From an uncultured Bacteroidota bacterium (GTDB taxonomy: Bacteria; Bacteroidota; Bacteroidia; Chitinophagales; Chitinophagaceae): 64,000 bases of DNA. The stretch covers positions 62,001-126,000 of the forward strand of contig CAIVEW010000089.1 of the NCBI GenBank assembly GCA_903905065.1, in the 5' to 3' direction. Shown here one piece after another: positions 40,237-49,064 of the stretch (position 1 is its first letter; every line of letters begins with the position of its first letter). The notes beneath the pieces were generated by a model that searched no databases, was not told the origin of the DNA, and worked only from the letters and a program-made list of their open reading frames with translations. Both the position numbers and the translations under genes were made by a program.

Positions 40237-41202
40237 TTATACTATTTTAACATTAATATAATAACCTTGTTCTGGGTATATAATGCCTTTACAATAAAAT
40301 CTAGTCGAGTGCTTTGTCGGTTGTTCTGTAATAAAGTTATCTAAAGTTCCGGACTTATTCAACTTTATTTTTAATAAGTCCTTAGGATAGTGAACATCGA
40401 CTCTAAGTCCATTATACATTCGTCCAGCCTTAAAATATATTATATTATCGAACCTAACATTATATTTTTTTATTTCCTATCTTTCAACCAAATATTTGTC
40501 GCTCCCACTCAATGGCGTTTTAAATCTGTGAATAATCGCTTTTTCACCAATATCTATTGACTTATCCTCTACAATTTTAGTGCCATCAATAAGAACGTTG
40601 TTCACTTTAACGTATGCAGATGAGTAATGAACGTCGCTTTGATCATCATTCACGTAAGGCATATAGTTTCCAAATTCAAAGAAAAAGGTCTCGTTTTTAT
40701 CATAGGGAATAGCCGTTAGTTTTATCGTCTGGGTGACTTTAATAAAGCCTAATGCGGCATCCTCTACTTCAATATCTATAAGGTGCTCTACGTCGTCGTA
40801 ATACATAACATGATTAGTAGGCAAATATTTCTCTGAAATATCTCTTAGCAGCTTGTCATTAATATTGGGAAATTTATTTTTACAGAGCTCTTGCGATACC
40901 TTACCCCAGTACATTGGCAGATCACTTCGATTGCTTAAATACTTAGGCTCGAAAATAATATTTGTGAGCTCTTCTCTGAATATACGAGTGAATTGATATG
41001 ACTTCACTAAAAAAGTAAAGACCGCTGAGCTGATTAGAATTTTACCCAAACCGTTGCATAATTCTTTTGAGGTCGGAGATTGAAATTCTCCAAATACCGA
41101 ATAGACAAAAAGAGCCATTCCTGTAATTAAAATTAGGAACGGAAGTGCTTTGATCAAACCAGTACCAGTATTAATTAAATTTCTTTCGATGAAAGAATCC
41201 AT
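40237..41202 (-). pseudogene. Two-TM membrane protein gene interrupted by one in-frame TAG (at 40477-40479)
   Basis: ORF 40477-41253 and ORF 40237-40419 are in the same frame; translation runs ...DKYLVER*EIKKYNVRFDNIIYFKAGRMYNGLRVDVHYPKDL... with no other stop. Confidence 0.7.
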
Positions 41203-41341
41203 TTTATATTTTATGTTTCCGGTCAAAGATATACATCTATAGTTAACCCGCAACCGGGAAAAACACCCTTTTTTCGTAAAAGCCGCCTAATTCGTTTTTT
41301 AACGGTTAGTACTGTTGCTTCACATTCCCCCAACTTGCTTA

Positions 41342-41383
41342 AAGATAGGAAAAAACAATTAGCCTGCTTCGCAGCAGGCTAAT
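41342..41383 (-). terminator. Intrinsic terminator for minus-strand transcript
   Basis: 11-bp stem ATTAGCCTGCT/AGCAGGCTAAT (41358-41383) followed on the minus strand by TGTTTTTTCC. Confidence 0.8.
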
Positions 41384-42050
41384 GACTGCAAACTCCGCTG
41401 CGCTCTACATGCAGCCCGCCCGCAGGGTAAATGGTATTCGGCATTCTTGCTCGGCAAACAGTGCGCCATGCCTACAACGGCCACATGCCCTGAATCGCTT
41501 TCCTTGAAAGGAAGCAGGGCAAGAGATCGTTGTTCCTGTACGGCCTCGATACCCGATTGCATCTGGGAATCGAGCCTGCAGGACCGGCAGGATCACACTC
41601 TTTGCGGCTCGCTGCGAAAACCTCATAGCGGCTCCCAGGTCTGTAGCTCATGCTCCTCGTTCATTTCAAGCACACCATCCGGCACGCTTTCATTCACTCG
41701 GGCTGGCTCCATCCCTTTCGCCGCTTTCGTATGTGCTCGCCATGCGAGCCACAGGCTCCGTTCCGATTTTCACTTCACAAACCTACGCGTATTTGCATGC
41801 CAACGCAAAAATCTGCACTGTGCGACCTGGCGCTGTCGCGCTTCTCAGGATCGCCCGAGCCTGTGGCACTCGCACACTCTATTCGCTGCGCTCATTCCGT
41901 TTACAGGCGAGCCGCTTCTTGATTGCCCGCAATGGAATATTGCATTCAATCGGGGCTGACGCACGGGCCGCAGGCGCTTTTACCATGCCTGACACACTCA
42001 AGCGCAATGGTATCCTCTCAAGGATATTTAAAGTATTTTCATTGCAATGA
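41345..42050 (-). ncRNA. Candidate large structured RNA (~700 nt)
   Basis: No consistent CDS (short ORFs in conflicting frames on both strands), many strong local hairpins, minus-strand 3' end ATTAGCCTGCTGCGAAGCAGGCTAATTGTTTTTTCC is a terminator. Confidence 0.55.
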
Positions 42051-42063
42051 CTAAATTTATAGC

Positions 42064-42393
42064 ATGGAAGCAACTGCGAAGAAAGCCCAAATGGATTATG
42101 TCACAATTAAGGATGCGGCTAAGATATTGAAAGTGGTTAACCACAAATTGCGGATAAAAATACTGGCGTTGCTTGATGAGGGAAAGCAGCTGATGGTTAC
42201 TGACATCCAAGTAAAGCTGCGCCTGACGCAGTCCGTTACTTCACTGCATCTTTCGATTCTGCGCGAAGCTAATATTGTTACCGCTGAACGGAAAAGCAAG
42301 GCGATGTACTACTCTCTGAACTATGGTCGCATTTCAGATATCCAAACGATTGTAGCCAAATTTGCTATAGTTATTCAACCATCAGCGAATTAG
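42064..42393 (+). CDS. ArsR-like winged-helix regulator
   Basis: AAKILKVVNHKLRIKILALLDEGKQLMVTDIQVKLRLTQSVTSLHLSILREANIVTAERKSKAMYYSLN. Confidence 0.88.
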   Translation: MEATAKKAQMDYVTIKDAAKILKVVNHKLRIKILALLDEGKQLMVTDIQVKLRLTQSVTSLHLSILREANIVTAERKSKAMYYSLNYGRISDIQTIVAKFAIVIQPSAN

Positions 42394-42419
42394 AGGCTGA
42401 TAACATTTAATGCAGTTTA

Positions 42420-42692
42420 CTATAAAGGTTTGGCCGGCTGAAAATCCTTAGGGCTGCATTCCAGGATTTTTGCGATCTCGTTCAAATGCTGAACGTTATA
42501 TTTCTTATCGTATTTCCCACTTTCGATCATTGCAATAAAACTGGTAGCCATATCAAGCTCAAAGGCAAGCTGTGACTGCGACAAGCCCTTCTGATGGCGT
42601 TTCTCGCGTACTTTCTCTATGACATACTTATCAACTTTGGAAATCATTTCCTGTTCAAAGTATGGCGAGAACAAAAAATAAACAGTCACCAA
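42420..42692 (-). CDS. XRE-family HTH regulator
   Basis: VREKRHQKGLSQSQLAFELDMATSFIAMIESGKYDKKYNVQHLNEIAKIL. Confidence 0.9.
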   Translation of the reverse strand: MVTVYFLFSPYFEQEMISKVDKYVIEKVREKRHQKGLSQSQLAFELDMATSFIAMIESGKYDKKYNVQHLNEIAKILECSPKDFQPAKPL

Positions 42693-42695
42693 TAG

Positions 42696-42716
42696 GTAAC
42701 TATTTGAAATAATTAC
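42696..42716. promoter_or_regulatory. Inverted repeat upstream of the XRE gene
   Basis: GTAACTATT-tga-AATAATTAC, one mismatch, 4 bp from the start codon. Confidence 0.5.
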
Positions 42717-42774
42717 TTACGTTTGTGCCGACAAAAAGTCAAACAATTTTTTCTAACCTTTTAAAAACACGCAA

Positions 42775-43149
42775 ATGAAGAAAGCAACATTGTTTAGTCT
42801 CGCCATTCTCCTGTTCCTCTCAGTTCCCTCGTATGCAGGATTCGTTACGCACCCTCCGGCCCGCCATGTCTCATTCGCGACACTTACGGGCAACGACAAG
42901 CCTGACAACAAAGATGCCGCGCATACAAAGAAAACAGGCCTATATGGAATATTGTCGCTATCCATGGCAGTTATCGGATGCATATGCCCGGTCTCATTGG
43001 CGTTCTTGGCACTCTGCCTGGGCGCTGGAGCAATTGTCCTTGGTTGTATGGGCTTGAACAAAAAGAAGCGTAAGTTGAGAGGTCTCGCTATTGTGGGAAT
43101 CATACTCGGAGCGATTGCCATAATTGGTGGGATAATACTCCTTGCATAA
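42775..43149 (+). CDS. DUF4190-like small membrane protein with signal peptide
   Basis: Signal peptide plus two Gly/Ala/Ile-rich TM helices around KKKRKLRG. Confidence 0.7.
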   Translation: MKKATLFSLAILLFLSVPSYAGFVTHPPARHVSFATLTGNDKPDNKDAAHTKKTGLYGILSLSMAVIGCICPVSLAFLALCLGAGAIVLGCMGLNKKKRKLRGLAIVGIILGAIAIIGGIILLA

Positions 43150-43209
43150 AGGGTAAGTTGGAAAAATAGTCACGGCGCAAGGATAATTCTTGCGCCGTTT
43201 CTATTTAGG

Positions 43210-43476
43210 CTATTTGCCCTGCAAACTCTTCTTCCATTTATGCTTTGAAAAGTCGTAGTTAAAAGTTCCTACAAAAAGGTCTGGGCATATCTCCGGCAGT
43301 GTCTTGTGATGAATATTCTCTTCTCCGTGCAGTTCTCGCAATGCTTTCCAGGGATCGGTATAGCTCACCTTTGCGCTGTATCGGAAGTAGCATTTGCGGC
43401 CATCTTCAAATAATCCGAACAGCATGTTGCTTTTCAGCTTGCCGAGTATGATCTCATGCCGCTCCTGTTTTTCCAT
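43210..43476 (-). CDS. Hypothetical protein
   Basis: Start chosen at MEKQERHEIILGKLKSN. Confidence 0.55.
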   Translation of the reverse strand: MEKQERHEIILGKLKSNMLFGLFEDGRKCYFRYSAKVSYTDPWKALRELHGEENIHHKTLPEICPDLFVGTFNYDFSKHKWKKSLQGK

Positions 43477-43625
43477 ACCCGATACAAAATAAATGGAAAG
43501 GCACAAATAATTCAAATCTGCTCCCCGATAGCAAAGGTATAGGCCTGCTCCACAAAGGACAAGGTCGGCACTTCGCTTTGCTGCGTTTGTGAATTTGCAC
43601 AACAAAATTTCCAGACTACAACGAC

Positions 43626-43695
43626 TATGGACTGCGGTATCTCATAGCTCGAATTTTCTTGTGTAAAACCTTGCTCCTTTCCTCCGCAGTCCATA
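43626..43695. repeat. 12-bp perfect inverted repeat with 46-nt loop
   Basis: TATGGACTGCGG (43626-43637) / CCGCAGTCCATA (43684-43695). Confidence 0.7.
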
Positions 43696-43766
43696 TGGCT
43701 TGTCGCTATTGGTAGCATCATTGAGGCGCAGCCGATATGATTTTCACCCTTAAAAGCAAGAACCAT

Positions 43767-43994
43767 ATGGCACAGAACACACTTCATTTATCCCGCCTGA
43801 TGACCATCTCATGGCAAATCCAGAAGGCGAAAGACAAAACCCGCTCAAAGGCGCTCACGGCTGCATGGGCCATATTCTCAAACGAGGATATTACCGTGCA
43901 GTACCTGACCCGCAAGCTGAACCACCACAAGCCGGTCCCGCAGAAAGCAGCCGGGCAGTTCGGCTTATTCACCAACCCGGAACCAATTGCTTAA
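43767..43994 (+). CDS. Small hypothetical protein
   Basis: MAQNTLHLSRLMTISWQIQKAKDKTRSKALTAAWAIFSNEDITVQYL; basic helical. Confidence 0.6.
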   Translation: MAQNTLHLSRLMTISWQIQKAKDKTRSKALTAAWAIFSNEDITVQYLTRKLNHHKPVPQKAAGQFGLFTNPEPIA

Positions 43995-44034
43995 CCATAT
44001 AAAATCGACAGTCATGGGACTAACAGGAAGATTG

Positions 44035-44149
44035 ACCGCATTATGTAAAGCTTTACATAATGCGGTTTATGCAAAGTGAATTGTTATGTAAAGCAAGTGT
44101 AGTTGAAACGTTCCTGCTCGTATCAATCCAGAGAAATTACTTTACATAA
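44035..44149. repeat. TTATGTAAAG repeat array with a 32-bp perfect palindrome
   Basis: ACCGCATTATGTAAAG|CTTTACATAATGCGGT at 44035-44066; TTATGCAAAG 44067-44076; TTATGTAAAG 44084-44093; CTTTACATAA 44140-44149. Confidence 0.9.
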
Positions 44150-44213
44150 TATTTCCACGTCCTCTCATCACCTCTGGTTAATAAGCATTTTATTTTGTGG
44201 AATTATTCACTTT

Positions 44214-44612
44214 TTAAAATGATTGTATCATGAACAAACACACCAAGAATATTGATGAATTAGTATCTACATATGATATACAGTCTCCCCCTGATGAGCC
44301 GATCAGTTTTGCCCACCGCATTTGCCCCAAACAGTTATAGCTCGTCATCAAAATATTATTAACCGCTCCATAAGGTGTGGCATGAAATGTGTCCGCAGTT
44401 ACAGGATCATCGCCCAGCTGGCTTAACGCATACACATTGCTGTTTGGATCTGTGCACATTCGCTTCACCTGCTCGTTTTGAGCGGACGGCAGAGAACTAA
44501 AATCATAAATCGTGCCGCCGCCACTAGCCCACTTAAATTGTTGCGCATGAGATGGCAACACCAGAGAAAATGTGATAAGGCATATTAAAAAAGTTGTCAA
44601 AATTCCTTTCAT
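44214..44612 (-). pseudogene. Truncated copy of the tandem secreted propeller/PKD family
   Basis: N-terminal ~110 aa parallel the two downstream full-length paralogs, then diverges after GGDC and stops. Confidence 0.75.
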
Positions 44613-44631
44613 AGAAATTAGACTGGCAATT

Positions 44632-46803
44632 TTATCCTTTCACTACTTTTACGATATTCCGCGATCCGTCTGTGCCGGTTAATTCAAGTATATACACCCC
44701 TTTCGAACACACCGTTGTTGAGATCGAGCTGCTACCAGCGTTCAAGTTGCCTCGCATCACGCATTCGCCGGTGACGTTAAGCAGACGATAAGTAGTGTTT
44801 TGAGGGATACCCGCAATGTGGAGTTCATTCGTTACCGGGTTGGGGTACACTTCGATGGTGGCGAGAGAAAAACCAGCAACACCCGTTGTACTCACGACAA
44901 CAGTATGGCAAGCCGAATCATTGCCACAGCTAGTATAGGCAGTGACGCACACTGTATAGGTACCGGTAGCCGTATAAGTATGTAAAGCCGTAGAACCGCT
45001 GCCGCTTGTTCCATCTCCATAATTCCACAACACGCTATCCAACCCCAATGTAGTGCCAGTGTACGTAAATCCTATCGTGTGAGTGCCAGTGTCACTAAAA
45101 GATGCAATAGGAGTTGTGCAGATCACGACAACCACATCGCTGCAATGTATATCACTGCCGCAATCTGTATAGACTGTGGCGCAGGCATTGTAGGTGCCAG
45201 AGGAGGCATAGGTGTGCAACGGCGTTGTGCCAGTGGTAGTAGCAGAGCCATCCCCGAAATTCCACACAACGCTGTCTATGCCGGATGTAGTGCCGGTGTA
45301 CGTAAAACCTATAGTATGGGTACCTGTATCCGTATATGCTGCCTCAGGTGAAGATGTGCAACTGCAATCAACGCCGTATTTCATCACAAAGAAATCAGTA
45401 TTGCCGCCGACCGATATATAAGGAGCGGTTATTAGCGGCCCGGCCCAAATACTGTCGGTTACATAACCTCCTATATATATGTTTCCGACCTTATCAGACG
45501 CTGTAGCTGTACCTTGATTATAAAAACCGTCACCATATAAGGATTGTATTGTTTGCAGATCACCTGCGGAATCGACGATAACAAAATATGGAAGCCAATC
45601 CATACCCGGAGGGGTAACGATATTAGCACCACTTTCATCAAGTACCTCTCCTACATAAGTACCAATTGCAGCTACTTTATTATTTGGCAACAGGGTTATG
45701 GAACTGAAAAGGTTTACAGACAGAGTGCCTTCAAAATTTCTAAACCATTCCACATGTCCGTTCGTATCAGCAGTCATAACGACAGACATATCTCCGCCCA
45801 AATGGCTCCTCGAAACGGAATCTCCGTTAAAAGAAAATGTAGCCGATTGTGTACTTCCGCTAAAATGCAAGTGCTTAGCATTATCTAACACTATCCCCGA
45901 AAAAGCGTTATCATCACCGTGCCCGCAAAAATATTGCCAGAGCTTATTTCTGCTTATGTCGAATGCCGCCGCAAAAAATGTATCAACCCCGGCTCCGAAA
46001 GATTGGTTTACTTCGCCATATACATACATTTTGTTGGTGGCGGGATCAATGACCGCACCTCGCACATACCATTCCGAATCTAAATCTAACCTCGTTGCGC
46101 TCAATAACGTTCCCGACGGGGCGTAGGCCATATCATATACACCATAAACGCTGGTAACAGTTGGCGTAAGAGGAGTTCCCGTCGCCTGAACATAGCACAA
46201 ATAATGCATGTTATTAGCACCATCTATTGCAATCGCGTCCGCAAGGCTAGCAACAGCGGTTTCACCGGCAAAGCTATTAGGCCCTACATACCGTATCCAT
46301 TTAAAATGTCCGCTTGTGTCAAACTTTATAAGACCCACTGATAAATAATTAGAAGCAGGAGGCCCAATAGTAGTGTCATTTCCGATATACATTATAGTTC
46401 CTCCTGCACTAAACGAACCCGCCACATAAATATTACCTAGACTGTCTGCCTGCAAACCAAATGGAGTTACGCCGTACCCTGTGTTCTGTAGCAGTTTAGC
46501 CCACCGCATTTGCCCGTTGCAGTTATAGCTTGTTAGCACAACGTTGGGATTCACGCCTATGCTGGTTTCGTTGAATGTATCGGCGAAAACCGGATCATTA
46601 CCGACCTGGCTTAATACATAGATATTCCCATTGGGGTCTGTGCACATGTACTTTACTTGTTCATAATGACCGCTTCCTGATGAAGTTAAATCATAAGCCG
46701 TCCCACCCCCATGCACCCATTGAAATTGCTGCGCATTTAAACTGATAAGAGTTGAAAGACAAGCGATAAGGCACAGTAAAAAAGCTCTCAAAAATTCTTT
46801 CAT
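44632..46803 (-). CDS. Secreted PKD-domain protein with T9SS type A sorting domain
   Basis: Signal peptide, two PKD repeats (YTGTTSGIDSVVWNFGDGSATTTGTTPLHTY...), C-terminal VYPNPVTNELHIAGIPQNTTYRLLNVTGECVMRG. Confidence 0.9.
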   Translation of the reverse strand: MKEFLRAFLLCLIACLSTLISLNAQQFQWVHGGGTAYDLTSSGSGHYEQVKYMCTDPNGNIYVLSQVGNDPVFADTFNETSIGVNPNVVLTSYNCNGQMRWAKLLQNTGYGVTPFGLQADSLGNIYVAGSFSAGGTIMYIGNDTTIGPPASNYLSVGLIKFDTSGHFKWIRYVGPNSFAGETAVASLADAIAIDGANNMHYLCYVQATGTPLTPTVTSVYGVYDMAYAPSGTLLSATRLDLDSEWYVRGAVIDPATNKMYVYGEVNQSFGAGVDTFFAAAFDISRNKLWQYFCGHGDDNAFSGIVLDNAKHLHFSGSTQSATFSFNGDSVSRSHLGGDMSVVMTADTNGHVEWFRNFEGTLSVNLFSSITLLPNNKVAAIGTYVGEVLDESGANIVTPPGMDWLPYFVIVDSAGDLQTIQSLYGDGFYNQGTATASDKVGNIYIGGYVTDSIWAGPLITAPYISVGGNTDFFVMKYGVDCSCTSSPEAAYTDTGTHTIGFTYTGTTSGIDSVVWNFGDGSATTTGTTPLHTYASSGTYNACATVYTDCGSDIHCSDVVVVICTTPIASFSDTGTHTIGFTYTGTTLGLDSVLWNYGDGTSGSGSTALHTYTATGTYTVCVTAYTSCGNDSACHTVVVSTTGVAGFSLATIEVYPNPVTNELHIAGIPQNTTYRLLNVTGECVMRGNLNAGSSSISTTVCSKGVYILELTGTDGSRNIVKVVKG

Positions 46804-46821
46804 AGAAATAAGATTGGTAAT

Positions 46822-48987
46822 TTATCCCTTCACTACCCGTACTATATTCCGCAATCCATCTGCGCCGGTCATTTCAAGAATATACACACCTGCCGAAAGC
46901 GAATTGGTTGAGATAGTGTTCATGCCGACTTTCAGATCGCCCATCATCACACATTCGCCCGTGACGTTCAGCAAGCGGTAACTGGTGTTTTGTGGCACGC
47001 CGGTTACGTATAGTTCATCCTTTGCCGGATTGGGGTATACCTGGACACCACCGAGACAAAGACCGGTCACACCCGTTGTGCTCACGACAACAGTATGGCA
47101 AGCCGAATCGCTCCGACAATTCGTGTATGCAGTCACGCAGACCGTATAAGTGCCTGTAGCGGTGTAAGTATGCAACGGCCCAGTACCAGTGCCGGTTATG
47201 CCGTCCCCGAAATTCCAAACTACGCTGTCTATGCCTGTGGTAGTACCGGTATAGGTGAATCCGATGGTATGAGTGCCGGTATCAGAAAAAGATGCCGTGG
47301 GAGTTACCGTGCAGATCGAAACGGTGACATCTGTGCAGTGCATGTCATTGCCGCAACTTGAATAGACCGTGACGCAAGCGGTATAGTTCCCTGATGCCGT
47401 GTAGGTATGGATCGGGTTTGTGGTGGCTGCGGTCGCAGAGCCATCCCCGAAATTCCAAACCGTGCTATCTATGCCCGAGGTTGTGCCGGTATAGGTGAAG
47501 CCAATTGTTGCCGAGCCGGTGTCTGAATACGCCGCAGTGGGCATGCTCGCACAACTGCAATCCACGCCGTACTTCATTACGAAGAAATCCGTATTGCCGC
47601 CAACGGTGTGATAGGCTGGAATCGTACCGCCCCATGCACTATCGCCCATCTCACCACCGAAATAGATGTTGCCTATGCGATCCGCCGTAACTGCTGTAGC
47701 TACGCCACCGCCATCGGCATACACCTGCTGCATTGTTTCTAAATAGCCCGCCGAATCAAGAACGACAAAATACGGATTATCTGCTGCTGTCGGGGAAGTG
47801 GAAAATGATAATGAAGTTGTTGGATCGAGTACCGTACCAATGAAACCTCCTACAGCCGCTACCTTATTATTCGGCAGTAAGGTTATTGAAGTAAAAGAAT
47901 TCTCAGAAGATGTACTTTCAAATTTTCTAAACCATTCTACATGTCCATTTGTATCAGTAGTCATAACGACGGCCATATTTCCTGCAAAATGGCTTGCGGA
48001 AACTGAATCACCATTAAAGGAGAATGTGGAAGATTGTGTGCCCCCACTAAGATGCAAACGTTTTGCATTATCTAATACTATACCAGAAAATCCATCGTCA
48101 TCGCCATGCCCACATACGTATTGCCAAAGTTTATTCCGGCTCACGTCAAATGCGGCAGCATAAAAAGTATCAACTCCTGCTCCGAAAGACTGGTTTACTT
48201 CGCCATATACATACAGTTTGTTGGTAGCAGGGTCTATGACAGCACCATGCAAATACCATTCCGAATCTAAATCCAACCGCACTGCACTTAACAATGCCCC
48301 GATTGCATTGTAGGTCATATCATAGACGCCGTAAGTGCTGGTAACACCCGGCATAAGTAAAGTACCGGATGTAATGTAACAGAAATAATGCGCATTGTTT
48401 GAGCCATCAAGAGTAATAGGCCCACCATAGACCGAAGTTGCAGCAGCAAATGTGCTTGGGCCAACATAGCGTATCCAGTCAAAGTGGCCGGTTGTATCCA
48501 GTTGAATTAAACCTATTGCTAAAAATTCAGACCCTGTTGCTGCGATTGCAGTATCATATCCGATATGCAATATGCCCCCGCTTGAAACGCCGAGGAAATC
48601 TCCCGCTACATAAATATGCCCAAGACTATCAGCCATAATGCCAAAAGCAGTACAATCGCCAGCAGTCGTGGAGATCAGCTTTGACCATCTCATTTGTCCG
48701 TTGCAGTTATAGCTTGTGATAAGCAGATTTACATCTGCACCATGCGCAAGCCCGTGAAAGGTATCTGCAACAATAGGATCGTTACCGACCTGGCTTAACG
48801 CATAGACATTGCCATTGGGGTCGGTACACATATATTCTGTTTGCTCAGATTCATGTGATGGTAGCGAACTAAAATCCTCAATAGTTCCCCCGCCATGCAC
48901 CCATTTAAATTGCTGCGCCTGTGAAAATGTTATATTCAACAAGAATAAGAAATTGCAAAGCACTATTCTCATTATCCTCTTTTTCAT
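46822..48987 (-). CDS. Secreted PKD-domain protein with T9SS type A sorting domain, tandem paralog
   Basis: Closely similar to 44632-46803 along its whole length; start chosen at MKKRIMRIVLCNFL. Confidence 0.9.
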   Translation of the reverse strand: MKKRIMRIVLCNFLFLLNITFSQAQQFKWVHGGGTIEDFSSLPSHESEQTEYMCTDPNGNVYALSQVGNDPIVADTFHGLAHGADVNLLITSYNCNGQMRWSKLISTTAGDCTAFGIMADSLGHIYVAGDFLGVSSGGILHIGYDTAIAATGSEFLAIGLIQLDTTGHFDWIRYVGPSTFAAATSVYGGPITLDGSNNAHYFCYITSGTLLMPGVTSTYGVYDMTYNAIGALLSAVRLDLDSEWYLHGAVIDPATNKLYVYGEVNQSFGAGVDTFYAAAFDVSRNKLWQYVCGHGDDDGFSGIVLDNAKRLHLSGGTQSSTFSFNGDSVSASHFAGNMAVVMTTDTNGHVEWFRKFESTSSENSFTSITLLPNNKVAAVGGFIGTVLDPTTSLSFSTSPTAADNPYFVVLDSAGYLETMQQVYADGGGVATAVTADRIGNIYFGGEMGDSAWGGTIPAYHTVGGNTDFFVMKYGVDCSCASMPTAAYSDTGSATIGFTYTGTTSGIDSTVWNFGDGSATAATTNPIHTYTASGNYTACVTVYSSCGNDMHCTDVTVSICTVTPTASFSDTGTHTIGFTYTGTTTGIDSVVWNFGDGITGTGTGPLHTYTATGTYTVCVTAYTNCRSDSACHTVVVSTTGVTGLCLGGVQVYPNPAKDELYVTGVPQNTSYRLLNVTGECVMMGDLKVGMNTISTNSLSAGVYILEMTGADGLRNIVRVVKG

Positions 48988-49064
48988 AGTTGTGTTTTTG
49001 TATAAAGTTAATACTCTAACGTTAAAACCCCCATCCCTATTGCAGGAATGGAGGGTAATCATGG

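Noticed and set aside
41447-42073. Several overlapping ORFs (41447-41959 +, 41650-41922 +, 41733-42050 +, 41879-42073 -) as proteins
   Set aside because: Conflicting frames, His/Arg/Cys/Ser-rich composition typical of noncoding GC-rich DNA, and strong hairpins; treated as candidate RNA.
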